From contig NC_081841.1 in the NCBI RefSeq assembly GCF_963259705.1, positions 120,923,827 to 120,987,826 on the forward strand: DNA of 64,000 bases, given 5' to 3'. Positions 1 to 11,159 of the stretch are shown here, one piece after another. The notes under the pieces were generated by a model. It worked only from the letters and a program-made list of their open reading frames with translations. It did no database searches and was not told the DNA's origin. The position numbers were made by a program, and so were the translations under genes. Source of the stretch: Myotis daubentonii (taxonomy: Eukaryota; Chordata; Mammalia; Chiroptera; Vespertilionidae). Numbering within the stretch: the first letter of the stretch is position 1; each line of letters begins with the position of its first letter.

Positions 1-640
1 GAGAATCTTAAAAGCAGCAAGAAAGAAACTCAGTTACCTACAAGGGAATACCCATACGACTGTCAGCTGATTTCTCAACAGAAACTTTGCAGGCCAGAAG
101 GGAGTGGCAAGAAATATTCAAAGTGATGAATACCAAGAACCTACAACCAAGATTACTTTATCCAGCAAAGCTATCATTCAGAATGGAAGGTCAGATAAAG
201 AGCTTCACAGATAAGGAAAAGCTAAAGGAGTTCATCACCACCAAACCAGGATTATATGAAATGCTGAAAGGTATCCTTTAAGAAGAGGAAGAGGAAGAAA
301 AAGGTAAAGATACAAATTATGAACAACAAATATGCATCTATCAACAAGTGAATCTAAGAATCAAGTGAATAAATAATCTGATGAAGAGAATGAACTGGTG
401 ATTATAATAGAATCAGGGACATAGAAAGGGAATGGACTGACTATTCTTGTGGGGGAAAGGGGTGTGGGAGATACGGGAAGAGACTGGACAAAAATCGTGC
501 ACCTATGGATGAGGACAGTGGGTGGGGAGTGAGGGCGGAGGGTGGGGCGGGAACTGGGAGGAGGGGAGATATGGGGGGGGGGGGAGGAACAAATGTAATA
601 ATCTGAACAATAAAGATTTAATTAAAAAAATAAATAAATA
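1..640 (+). mobile_element. HAL1 (half-L1) retrotransposon, 3' part
   Basis: The C-terminal part of an L1-type ORF1 protein (readable at 87-281, ending MLKGIL) is followed directly by a 3' UTR, a G-rich stretch and an AATAAA/A-rich tail near 625-645. No ORF2 lies between ORF1 and the tail, which is the defining layout of HAL1 elements. The same 3' sequence recurs on the minus strand at 4238-6354 and 40277-41270. The 5' part lies outside the window. The RRM portion of ORF1 is largely missing from the readable frame because of frameshifts near the window edge. Confidence 0.8.
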
Positions 641-1296
641 AAGTACATGATATTGTTCTTCATTTACTATAGTTATTAAGTCTTCTTCATGGTTTTCAGG
701 AAAAAAAATTATTTATTTTTCAATTTATTTTCTAATAAACTGAAAATAGCATTTTAGGCTACTGTCTGATATATTATTATTCTATATGAAAATCATTACT
801 TAGTCAACTATTAGACTCTATTATTATTTTTAATCTTCATTATATTAGAACAATTGGAAGATTGAAGTTTTAACCTACATTTCCACAACTTTTACTTTGA
901 GGCTAAAATTGCAAAAAGCTGTATGAATTCAATAATATCTATCAATGATTACAGGTAAATCTGTATCAGTAATGACAGGGAAACTACCAAAACACAACTA
1001 TGAATTAAGGAACGACAGGATAGGACTTAAAATATCAGTGGTGATTACTAGTGATCAAAAAAAAGGATATAAATTTACCTTGTTTATTAATACTTTGGTA
1101 TTACTCTTTCCACCTTTTATTTGATGAAAATAGCATGTATGGAGAAGCCATAAAATAACCATTTAATATATCTGGAACAAAATGACTTTATTACTAGGAA
1201 CTAAAAGCTGACATTTTCTATGTTGCCATAAACTAACATATTTTCTTATAATTTTATAATCTGTCCTATAATTTTAAAATTTCTTCATTCTACATT
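641..1296. other. AT-rich stretch, nothing recognised
   Basis: I see no exon signals, open frame or identifiable repeat here. It is AT-rich and probably intronic. Confidence 0.4.
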
Positions 1297-2520
1297 TTAT
1301 TTTTTTAAATCTTTATTTTTGCAAGTATTACATGTCCCTTGTTTCTCCCCATTAACCTCTTCCAGCCCCACTGCCGTCCCTCACCCAAGTCCTTCACCAC
1401 CCTATCATTTGTGTCCATGGGTTATGCATATGTGCATACAAGTTCATTAGTTGATCTCTTCCTACCCACCCTATCTCGCTTGCCTTCTTTCTGAGGTTTC
1501 ACAGTCTGTTTGATGCTTCTATGTTTCTGGATCAATCTTTGTTCATCAGTTTGTTTATTAAATTCCACATATGAGTGAGATCATGTAATACTTATCTTTC
1601 TCTGACTGGCTTATTTTGATTAGCATAACATTCTCCATGTTTATCCATGCTGTAGAAAATGGTAAGAGTTCTTTCTTTTTCACAGCAGCATAGTATTCCA
1701 TTGTGTAAATGTACCACAATTTTTTAATCAACTCAGCTGATGATGGGCACTTAGGCTGTTTTCAAATCTTAACTATTGTAAATTGTGCTGCTACAATATA
1801 GGGGTGCATATATTCTTTCTGATTTATGTTTCTGATTTCCTGGGATATATTCCTAGGAGTAAGATGACTGGGTCAAATGAAAGTTCCATTTTTAATTTTC
1901 TGAGGAAACTCAATACTGTTTTCCACAGAGGCTGCACTAGTCTAAATTCCCACCAAGAGTATACTAGTGTTCCATTTTATCCACATCCTTGCCAAACCAA
2001 CACTTGTCATTTGTTGATGATAGCCATTCTAACAGGTGTGAGCTGGTACCTCATTGTAGTTTTGATTTGCATCACTCAGATTATTAGTGCCTGAGCATTT
2101 TTTCATATGCCTCTTGGTCTTCTGTATTTTTACTTTGGAGAAGTGTCTATTTAGGTCCTTTGCCAATTTTTTAATTGGATGTTTGTCTTTTATTAAGTTT
2201 TATGAATACCCTATAAATTTTGGAGATTAACCCATTATTGCAAATCATTGGTAAGTATGTTTTCTCATGCAGTAGGCTCTCTTGTTATTTTGTCTCTGGT
2301 TTATTTTGCTGTGCAGAAGCTTTTTATTTTGATGTAGTACCATTTGTTTACCTACTCCTTAGTTTCCATTGTCTTAGGAAATGTATCGGTAAATATATTG
2401 CTATGAGAGATGTCTGAGATTTTGCTGCCTATCGTTTTTTCTAAGATTTTTATGGTTTCCTGTCTAAATTGGAGAACACGTTATCTTAAGTATGGAAATT
2501 TTTTTCCATTTTATTGGTTT
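1297..2520 (-). mobile_element. L1 fragment, 3' UTR and end of ORF2, minus strand
   Basis: The T-rich stretch at 1297-1320 is the complement of an A-tail. It is followed by a C-rich 3' UTR and then, read on the minus strand, the end of L1 ORF2. Recognisable parts include the complement of the region around the tail of ORF2 (1680-2090), with several stops and frameshifts. The element is 5' truncated at about 2520. The same 3' UTR type occurs at 33068-33800. Confidence 0.8.
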
Positions 2521-2537
2521 CTTAAAAAAAATTACAG

Positions 2538-2640
2538 TAGCCCTGACTGGTGTGGCTCAGTTGGTTGAGTGTCATCCAAAGCAATTCTGGATCACGGCAC
2601 ATGCTCAGGTTGCAGGTTAGATACCCATTAAATATATTTT
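2538..2640 (+). mobile_element. Ves SINE, 3' truncated
   Basis: The tRNA-like head is present (GTGGCTCAGTTGGTTGAG at about 2550-2568, with a degraded box-B region), but the pyrimidine-rich 3' part is missing. It abuts the 5' end of the preceding L1 fragment. Confidence 0.7.
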
Positions 2641-3047
2641 AAAAAATGTAAAATTGAATATACATCTACTAAGTTCTATGAACACATACTCAATTTTTCT
2701 ATACCATTGGTCCAATTTCTATTCAATTGATCCAATTTTGAAAAAGTTATACTGTCTATAATGTCACCATACTTTTTTTCATATTTTAAAAGTTTAAATA
2801 AATGGTAAAATTACTCCACATCCTTTTGCTAATTGTATTACTGCTTCATATTAGGTTTGCAAAAGTTAACTTCTGGTAATTAATTTCCAAAGCTGAATAT
2901 ATCCAATTGTATGAGGATACCTAATTGATTTGTTAGCCTATTGATATTCTTTTGTTATTTCCAATTTTCATTATTGCCAATAATGCTGCATTGAACTTTT
3001 ATGTATACATATGAGAGTTTCTCTATATTAAAGAGATAATTACTAAG
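2641..3047. other. Probable old L1 or intronic sequence
   Basis: AT-rich. 2900-3000 resembles a decayed L1 ORF2 tail on the minus strand, but I cannot place it firmly. Confidence 0.35.
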
Positions 3048-3055
3048 TCTTAGAG

Positions 3056-3278
3056 CAGTAGTTCTCGACCTTCCTAATGCCGTGACACTTTAATACAGTT
3101 CCTCATGTTGTGGTGACCCCCTATTTCATTGTTACAAATGGAACATAATTAAAGCATAGTGATTAATCACAAAAACAATATGTAATTATATATGTGTTTT
3201 CCGATGGTCTTAGACGACCCCTGTGAAAGGGTCACTTGACCCCCAAAGGTGTCGCGACCCACAGGTTGAGAACCGCTG
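3056..3278. mobile_element. SPIN-type nonautonomous hAT transposon
   Basis: A 223 bp element with hAT terminal inverted repeats: CAGTAGTTCTCGACC at the left and GGTTGAGAACCGCTG at the right. It is flanked by a perfect 8 bp target duplication TCTTAGAG (3048-3055 and 3279-3286). The internal sequence and termini match what is known of the SPIN nonautonomous families, which spread horizontally among tetrapods, including vespertilionid bats. It has no coding capacity. Confidence 0.88.
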
Positions 3279-3479
3279 TCTTAGAGTATGTGCATTTTAA
3301 CCTATTTGACAATTATTAAAGTGTTCTCCAATGTGATTAACGAATTATACAATTATACCAGTGATTTGAAAGGTTTTCTTATGCACAACCTTACCACCAT
3401 TTGATATTGTCAAAATTTTAAAGTTTACCATCCAAATAGGCATTAAATGAAACTTTTAATATCTGCAAATTTAATTAAA

Positions 3480-3745
3480 TTTATGGGGATGACACTGGTT
3501 AATAAGATTATGTAGGTTCAAGTGTATATATTTATGAAACATGACTTGTGTGTATACTATATTGTGTGCCCACCACACAAAGTCAAATCACCTTCAATCA
3601 CCATACATTTGCCCCCCTTTACCTTTTACTATGTCCAAACTCCTTTTCCCTCTTCTATCTACCATACCATTGTCTGTGCTTATTAGTTTTTGTTTGTGTG
3701 TTTTTCTTGCTTGTTCATTTGTTGAAGATTTATATCCTATATGGT
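3480..3745 (-). mobile_element. L1 3' UTR fragment, minus strand
   Basis: Read on the minus strand this is the older mammalian L1 3' UTR (the 'gtgtgcccaccacacaaagtc' region in plus orientation, near 3560). A related stretch occurs at 15560-15830. Confidence 0.65.
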
Positions 3746-3769
3746 TGAAGGACCTATATACTGAATGCT

Positions 3770-4237
3770 ACAAGCATTATTAAAAGAGATGGAAAAAGAC
3801 GCAATGAAATGGAAACATGTTCCAAATTCATAGATTGGGAGAATCAATCAGTTCAAATGTCCATATGACCCAAATTAATATAAAAATTTAATGAAGTACC
3901 CCTCAAAACCCCAGTAACATGTTTTATAGAAAGAGAACAAAAAATTCATCAGATTTATATGGAAACACAAAAGACCCCAAATAACAAAAGCAAATCTAAG
4001 AAAAAGAACCAAGGCAGAGGTACCATGCTACCTAACTTCAAATTATTCTACAGAGCAATCATAATAAGAATAGCATGGTATTGGCAGAAAAACAGTAAGA
4101 CACACTAATGAAACAGAATTGAGAGTCCAGAAATAGACTCACCTGGGTAAATACTTTGACAAAGGAGCAAAAAATGTACAATGGAGAAAAGAAAGGCCCT
4201 GCAATGAACAGTGCTGTGAAAATACTTGCACTTTCTT
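3770..4237 (+). mobile_element. L1 ORF2 fragment, plus strand
   Basis: Decayed L1 ORF2 (the segment after the reverse transcriptase) on the plus strand, next to minus-strand L1 sequence on both sides (3480-3745 and 6371-6590). This is the pattern left by 5' inversion of an L1 insertion. It is interrupted by the HAL1 at 4238; the target duplication occupies 4222-4237. Confidence 0.65.
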
Positions 4238-6354
4238 TTTTTTTAATTAATTAAATCTTTATTGTTCAGATTATTACATTTGTTCCTCTTTCCCCCCCCC
4301 ATAACTCCCCTCCACCCAGTTCCCACCCCACCCTCCTCCCTCACTCCCCACCCACTGTCCTTATCCATAGGTGCACAATTTTTGTCCAGTCTCTTCCCGC
4401 ATCCCCCTCACCCCTTTGCCCCCCAAGAATAGCCAGTCCACTCCCTTTCTATGCCCCTGATTCTATTATAATAACCAGTTCATTCTGTTCATCAGATTAT
4501 TCACTTGATTTTCAGATTCACTTGTTGATAGATGTGTATTTGTGGTTCCTAATTTGTATCTTTACCTTTTTCTTCTTCTTCCTCTTCTTAAAGAATACCT
4601 TTCAGCATTTCATATAATACTGGTCTGGGGGTGATGAACACCTTTAGCTTTTTCTTATCTGTGAAGCTCTTTATCTGACCTTCACTTCTGAATGATAGCT
4701 TTGCTGGATAAAGTAATCTTGGTTGTAGGTTCTTGGTATTCATCACTTTGAATATTTCTTGCCACTCCCTTCTGGCCTGCAAAATTTCTGTTGAGAAATC
4801 AGCTGACATTCGTATGGGTACTCCATTGTAGGTAACTGACTTTCTTTCTCTTGCTGCTTTTAAGATTCTCTCTTTGTCTTTTGCTCTTGGCATTTTAATG
4901 ATGATGTGTCTTGGTGTGGTCCTCTTTGGATTCCTTTTGTTTGGGGTTCTCTGCGCTTCCTGGACTTGTAAGTCTATTTCTTTCAGCAGGTAGGGGAAGT
5001 TTTCTGTCATTATTTCTTCAAATAGGTTTTCAATATCTTGCTCTTTCTCATCTTCTGGCACCCCTATAATTCAGATGTTGGTACGCTTGAAGCTGTCCCA
5101 GAGGCTCCGTACACTATCTTCCTGTTTTTTTTTGGATTCTTTTCTCATTTTGCTTTTCTGGTTGGGTGTTTTTTGCTTCTTCATATTTCAAATCGTTGAC
5201 TTAATTCTTGCAATCCTCTAGTCTGCTGTTGGGAGTATGTATAATATTCTTTATTTCAGTCAGTGTATGCTTAATTTCTAGTTGGTCCTTTATCACAACC
5301 TCGAGGGTCTCATTAGATTTCTTCTAGATCTCATTAAGTTTATCGGCAGTTTCTAGAAAATTCTTGAAAAACCTTAAAAGTGTGGTTTTGAACTCTATAT
5401 CCAGTAGTTTGCTTTCCTTCATTTCTGTCATTTGTGTCCTTTTTCTTTGTCTCTGCATTTTGTATGCTTCCCTGTGTTGATAAAGTGGTTTTCTGTGCTA
5501 TGTGTCCTCTAGGGCCCAGTGGTTCAGCCTCCCCAATTACCTGAGGAGGACACTCTTGGGGCACACCCTTGTGGTCTTTGTGCACAGTCTTGTTGTAGTT
5601 AAGCCTTGATTTTTGAAGGTATCACTAGGAGGAATTGACCTCCAGGCCAATAGGCTGTGAGAATCAGCTGTGTCTGCAGTGGAGACACCCCTCTGGGGCA
5701 AGACTTGCTTCAGTGGGGCTTTGGTGCTCATCGAGTCTGCCCCCTGAGTGTGTCCTTTATGGTTCCACAGAGCTGCAAACTGGATGGTCCCACTCTGACC
5801 TCTGGGTTTCCTGGCTCCTGGATCTCTAGGGAGGCGCTAATCTAGCCTCTGCCTGAGGCTATCCAGCAAAAGCCACACTGCAGGGTTTGGGCAGGGCAGG
5901 TCCCATGGGATCAACAGGGTGGGGCTAGCAGTTATGGCGTCTCCGCTTCTCAGTATCCTGGAAATCCCTGCCAGCCCTTCCGAGAGAAAGCTGCCCTAGA
6001 GTTCCAACTGCTGCCAGACAGTCCCGCTTCTACCGTATGAGTCTGGGTCCATAGAGACTCGCCCAGAACTGGAGCTCAGAGCCTGAGACTCCCTCCCGAT
6101 TGAAAACGACAACCACGCACTCAGCCACCAGCCCGCTCCGCATGCACCTCTGCACCTTAGTATTTTGCTTCCTCACTGCACCTCCTCTGAGTCTCGGTAT
6201 GCTTTTCTCTTTCCTTCTAGTTGTAGAATTTCCACTCAGCCAGCCTTCCTGTGGTTCTCGGTGATGTCCGTTCCGTCTTTTAGTTGTTTTTTTGAAGTGT
6301 TTGTTCGCGGCAGCAAACTCTGTTGTTTACCTATGCCACCATCTTGGTTTCTCC
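4238..6354 (-). mobile_element. Full-length HAL1 retrotransposon
   Basis: About 2.1 kb on the minus strand from 5' end GGAGAAACCAAGATGG (complement at 6339-6354) to an A-rich tail complement at 4238-4246. It is flanked by a perfect 16 bp target duplication ATACTTGCACTTTCTT (4222-4237 and 6355-6370). It has a GC-rich 5' UTR (about 5500-6354), an ORF1 and a 3' UTR, but no ORF2, so it depends on L1 for mobility. The long intact duplication and complete 5' end suggest a fairly recent insertion into old L1 sequence. Confidence 0.85.
4588..5061 (-). pseudogene. HAL1 ORF1 (L1 ORF1p-like RNA-binding protein), interrupted
   Basis: The 157-codon readable part covers the RRM region (motif RTTPRHIIIKM at about residues 48-58) and the C-terminal domain (RREWQEIFKVMNTK, then LLYPAKLSF and KSFTDKKKLK), ending MLKGIL before the stop. 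The same frame continues upstream into coiled-coil-type sequence but is cut by a TGA at 5071-5073. That codon sits where the family normally has an arginine, so it is consistent with a CpG C-to-T change. ORF1p of this family is a trimeric nucleic-acid chaperone. This copy is unlikely to make the complete protein. Confidence 0.8.
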
Positions 6355-6370
6355 ATACTTGCACTTTCTT

Positions 6371-6590
6371 GATTTCAATTGAAGTTGAGTATCTTTCCAT
6401 ATGTTTCCTGCTGTTTTAGGTTTCCCCTCCCGTGAATCAACTGTTTGTATTATTCATGCTCCTAAAGTTTTTTTTATTTGTTCCCATAATCTTTGATGTA
6501 TTCAGGATACAAATCTATTGTATTCTAGATAAACCATAAATATCTTCTTTCACTCTGTAGCTTGTCTTTTCACTTTTTTACATATTTAAT
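6371..6590 (-). mobile_element. L1 fragment, minus strand
   Basis: Resembles the complement of an L1 ORF2 tail, interrupted at 6370 by the HAL1 insertion. Together with 3480-4237 it probably belongs to one 5'-inverted L1. Confidence 0.5.
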
Positions 6591-6689
6591 TTTTTTTTAA
6601 ATTTTCTTTCCCCAAATGATAGGATTACCAAGAAAGGAATTAAATGAAACAGGGGCATGCAATATTTCAGAAAAAAATAATTCAGAGAA

Positions 6690-7058
6690 ATGGTCATACA
6701 GTTCATATACCTATGCAAGAATGAAGAGGAAATCAATAATGATAAAACTACAATAAAAATCACAATGAAAGGTTTCAACAATAGACTAGGAGAAGTGGAG
6801 GACCGAATTAGTGAGTTAGAAAATAAGGTACAGAAAGAAGTCCAATCTGAGCAACATTGGAGAAAAAATATTAAAATAGGAAAGCCTAAGGGAGCTTTGG
6901 GACAACATGAAATGAAGCAACTTACATATAATAGGGGTGCCAGTAGGACAAGAAGAGCAGCAAGGATTAGAGAACCAATTTGGAGAAATAATGATAGAAA
7001 CCTTCCCAACAAACTGCTCAACCTAGAAGAAATGGACATATTCAATCAGGAAGAATAA
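6690..7058 (+). pseudogene. L1 ORF1 remnant fused to an ORF2 fragment
   Basis: The 122-codon open frame carries ORF1 coiled-coil sequence (motifs GEVEDRISELENK at about 34-46). After about residue 108 it runs into what looks like the ORF2 linker (LLNLEEMD). It is a deletion junction inside an L1, not a functional gene; the end of ORF1 and the endonuclease domain are absent. Confidence 0.7.
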
Positions 7059-7325
7059 AATATCTGAATAGGCTGAAAACTATGGAAGAAATTGAAGCAG
7101 TAATCAAAAACCTTCCAATAAACAAAAGCCCTGGACCAGATAGCTTCAAGGGGAGGTTTATCAATCATTCAAAGAAAAACTGAAACCTATCCTCTTCAGA
7201 CAATTCCAAAAAAATTCAAGAGGAAGGAACACTTCAAATGTCTTTCTATGAAGTCAGCATTAGCCTAATCCCCAAACCAGGTAAAGACAATACAAAAAAA
7301 AAAAGGGAATTACAGGCCAATATCC

Positions 7326-7655
7326 ATGATGAATATAGATGCCAAAATTCTCAACAAAATTCTAGCAAATTGGATCCAGCATCACATTAGAAAGATCATA
7401 CACCATAAGCAAGCAGGATTTATTCTAGGGATGCAAGGATGGCACAGTATCCGCAAGTCAATAAACATGATACACCACGTAAACAAATTGAGAGATAAAA
7501 ACCATTTAATCATATCAATTGATGCAGAAAAAGCATTTGACAAAATCCACCACTCTTTCTTGATAAAAACTCTCAGCAAGGTGGGAAATGAAGGATCATA
7601 CCTCAACATAAATAAAAGCCATATGTCACACACCTACAACCAACATCATACTTAA
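7326..7655 (+). pseudogene. L1 ORF2 reverse transcriptase fragment
   Basis: An open stretch of reverse transcriptase core on the plus strand: [16 protein letters not shown] near the start, HHKQAGFI next, then [15 protein letters not shown], which holds the first catalytic aspartate region of the family. The frame breaks at 7655. The later part, including the usual second catalytic motif, is altered: around 7820 the expected tyrosine-containing motif reads through a frameshifted phenylalanine-glutamate-aspartate-aspartate. Confidence 0.75.
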
Positions 7656-8339
7656 TGGGCAAATACTAAAACCATTTTCCCTAAGAACAGGAACAAGACA
7701 GGGATGACCACTCTCACCACTTCTGTTTGACATAGTATTGGAAGTACCAGCCATAGCAATCACACAAGAAGAAGAAATAAAAGGCATACAAAATGGAAAA
7801 GAAGTAAAATTGTCATTATTTGAAGATGACATGATATTGTACATAAGAAACCCCAAAGACTCCATCAAAAAAACTAGTAGGATTAATAAATGAATTTGGC
7901 AATGTAGCAGGATAAAAAAATTAACACGCAGAAATCAATGGCTTTTTTATACACTGACTAGAGGCCCAGTGCACAAAATTCATGCATGGGGCAGGTGCGG
8001 GGTGGGGGTGGGGGGTCCCTCAGCTCGGCCTGCACCCTCTCCAAACCAGGACCCCTCATGGGATGTCCAACTGCTTCTTGCAATCCAGGACCGCTGGTTC
8101 CTAACCGCTCACCTGCCTGCCTGCCTGATCACCCCTCACCCATCTGCCTGCCTGCTAGATCGCCCCTAACCAACTCTGCCTCCCTGCCTGATCGTCCCTA
8201 TCTGCTCCCCTGCTGGCCTGATCGCCCCTAACTGCCTCTGCCTTGCCTTGTACCCAAGACCCGGGATTCCCTCCCTCTGGCAAGCCATACGCATCCAGGA
8301 CCCAGGCCGGCTTTGCCCAGGCAGGCTGCAGCCATAGAG

Positions 8340-8750
8340 GATCATGGGCAGGTGAGTTTGCCTGGGCTGCAGCCACAACCGCCTGGGACCATGGGGCGGG
8401 TGGATTGTCCTTTTCCGGGCCGGGCCGCAGACGCAGGTGCAGCCGCTGGCGCCCGGGACCACAGGGCATGCAGCTTGTCCCATTCCTGGGTGCAAAGTGC
8501 AGGTACAGCTGCGAGTGCCGGGGACCACAGGGCGGAAACATGTCCCTCTCCCTGGCCGCAGCCCCAGCCACTGGTAAATGGGACCATGGGGCATGCTGCT
8601 TGTCCCTCTGCCAGGGCGCAGTCACAGCTGCTGGCACCCAGAACCGGAGGGTGGGCGACTTGTCCCTCTCCGGGGCCAGAGCCCCAGCCACTGGTGCCCA
8701 GGACCACAGGGCATGCGGCTTGTCCCTCTCCTGGGCCGCGGCATGGCTGG
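8340..8750. repeat. 60-64 bp tandem array inside the Helitron
   Basis: About six units, each with a GGGACCA(C/T)(A/G)GGGC core followed by a TTGTCCCTCTCC-like core. Long open frames on both strands here are a by-product of the GC-rich repetition. Confidence 0.8.
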
Positions 8751-8771
8751 TCACCACTCCTCTCTCGAGCG

Positions 8772-8931
8772 CTCATTTGTGCCTGGCTGGTCCCCATTCC
8801 TCTCTTGTGAGTTCATTTGTACCTGGCTGGTCCCCATTCCTCTCTTGCAAGCTCATTTGTGCCTGGCTGGTCCCCATTTCTCTCACGCAAGGTCATTTGT
8901 ACCTGGCTGGTCCCCATACCTCTCTCCCCAG
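8772..8931. repeat. 40 bp tandem array, four units
   Basis: Four units of exactly 40 bp beginning near 8772, 8812, 8852 and 8892, with core TGCCTGGCTGGTCCCCAT (the first base of the core varies). Confidence 0.85.
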
Positions 8932-10055
8932 TTTTGAATGTCTGAGCAGTTACGGCGTGATGGTGTGAGGGGATGGTGATGTGAGGTCGTGACAACGATT
9001 TCCATATTGGCTGTTCATTATATAGGATAATGAGTTCACAGAAAGTGAAACTAAAAAAAAAAAAATCCCATTTACCATTGCAACAAAAAAATTAAGATAC
9101 CTAGGAATAAATTTAACCAATGAGGTACTGGATCTATACTCAGAAAATTACAGGATGCTGAAAAAAGAGATAGAGGAAGACATAAACAAATGGAAGAATA
9201 TACCTTGTTGATGGAATAATAGAATAAACATCATTCAAATGTCCATCAAACCCAAAGCAATCTATAGATTCAGTGCAATACTCATTAAAATACCAATGAC
9301 ATATTTGACAGACCTAGAATGAACTCTCCAAAAATTCATCTGGAATAAAAATTATCCTGAATAGCTGCAGAAATCCTGAGAAAGAATAACAATGTTGGTG
9401 GGATCACAATACCAGATAAGATATCAAGCTGTATTACAAAGCCACTGTTCTCAAAACTGCCTGGTACTGGCACAAGAACAGACATATAGACCATGGATAA
9501 CAACAGAGAACTCAGAGATCGACCCAAGCCCTTATGCTCAGTTAATATTTAACAAAGGAGGCAAGAACATACAATGGAGTCAAGACAGTCTCTTCAATAA
9601 ATGGTGTTGGGAAAATTGGACAGATACATGCAAAAAAAATGAAACTAGACCAACAACTTACACCATACACAAAAAATGAACTCAAAATGGATAAAAGACT
9701 TAAGTGTAAGACAGTAATCCATAAAAATCATAGAAGAATCCATAGGCAGCAAAATAGCAGACATATGTCATAGCAATATTTTTACCAATACAGCACCTAG
9801 GGCAATGGAAACTAAGGAGAAAATAAACAAATGGGACTACATCAAAATAAAAAGCTTCTGCACAGCAAAATAAACTATCAACAAAACAAGAAGAAAGCCC
9901 ACTGCATGGGAGAACATATTTCCAATGTTATCTTTGATAAGAGTTTAATCTCCAACATTTACAGGGAACTCATACAACTTAACAAAGGAAATATAAACAA
10001 TCCAATAAAAAACTTGGCAAAGGAACTAAATAGACACTTTTTGAAAGAGGACATA

Positions 10056-10918
10056 TGCAGGGAGCCGGTCCATCCTTGCTGTTTCAAGGGACCTGGCATA
10101 TATGGCATACTGTTCTTAATATGTTTGCTCACCTTCTTGGCACTATGTGTTTTAACCAAGGTCACCTCTTTGAGAAAGGTTGTTTCCCCAGGTAGGGATT
10201 TTCCTCTGAAGTTAGGGAGGGAATAAAACTGCTTAACAAAGTGCCAGGCGGGTAATTAATCACTTTAACTACGAACAATCATGCTTAAGCTACATAATCT
10301 TTACTCCCTGGAATGGAGATAAGAAACGCCCTAACCTTTGGAATAGAGATTGATAGGATTGGAATCAGCTGCTATAAATACAGATGTAACAAGACAACAG
10401 CACACAGAACCTAGACAGAACCTAGACACAGAACCTACACAGAACCTAGAGATAGAAGAGCTTCGCTGGAGAGAACATGCCAAAAGATCCTGGACAGAAA
10501 CTGGCCACAGAACCTAGAGACAGAACCTAGAGACAGAAGAACTTCGCTGGAGAGAACATGGCAAAAGATCCTGGACTGAACCTAACTACAGAAATTGGCA
10601 AGAGAACCTGACTGAACCTGGCTGGAGAACCTGGACAGAACCTGGCTGGAGAACCTAGTAAGATAACATGGACATAGAACCTGGCTACACAACCTAGAGA
10701 TAGAACCTAGCGAGAGAACCTGGCTAAGAACCTAGAGACAGAACCTGGCTACAGAACCTGGATAGAACATGGCAAGAGAACCTGACTAGAACCTGTGACT
10801 GAACCTGGCTGGAGAACCTGGACAGAACCTGGCTATGATGATCACCTGAACACTGCCTCTGTGTCATTCCTTCTTCGCCAACTCCGACAACACCTTTGGG
10901 AACCCCTGGACCCCAAAA
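10056..10918 (+). mobile_element. Solo LTR of a class II (betaretrovirus-like) ERV, long subtype
   Basis: The 863 bp LTR starts TGCAGGGAGCCGG and ends GGACCCCAAAA (an altered CA end). It is flanked by 6 bp duplications GACATA (10050-10055) and GATATA (10919-10924) with one mismatch; 6 bp is typical of class II ERVs. The insertion splits L1 ORF2. The U3 resembles that of the LTR at 38927-39739. The 3' half (about 10400-10830) is an expanded imperfect array of an AGAACCTGGCTGGAG-like unit. Confidence 0.88.
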
Positions 10919-11159
10919 GATATACAGAAAGCCAAGAGACATATGAAAACATGTTCAAAGTCACTAATCATCCAAGAGATGCAAATCAAAATAACAATCA
11001 GGTTCCATCTCATACCTGTCAGAATGGCTATCATCAACAAATCAACAAACAACAAGTGCTGGATGCTTAGAAAAAGGAACCTTCATGCACTGCTGGTGGG
11101 AATGCAGACTGGTGCAGCCACTATGAAAGTCAGTATGGATTTTCCTCAAAAAACTAAAA

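Larger units (their letters stand above)
7958..9027 (-). mobile_element. Nonautonomous Helitron with two tandem arrays
   Basis: The 3' end CTAG is at 7958-7961, followed inward by the hairpin region GTGCACAAAATTCATGCA. The 5' end is the complement of TCCTATATAATG at 9016-9027. The flanking bases are A (7957) and T (9028). Removing the element restores an uninterrupted L1 ORF2 reading across the site. It contains an array of about six 60-64 bp units (about 8340-8750) and another of four 40 bp units (8772-8931). It has no Rep/helicase gene, so it must be mobilised in trans. Confidence 0.9.

Noticed and set aside
8766..8940. Four 40 bp units as a regulatory array
   Set aside because: They lie inside a nonautonomous Helitron and have no recognisable binding motifs; treated as simple array growth.
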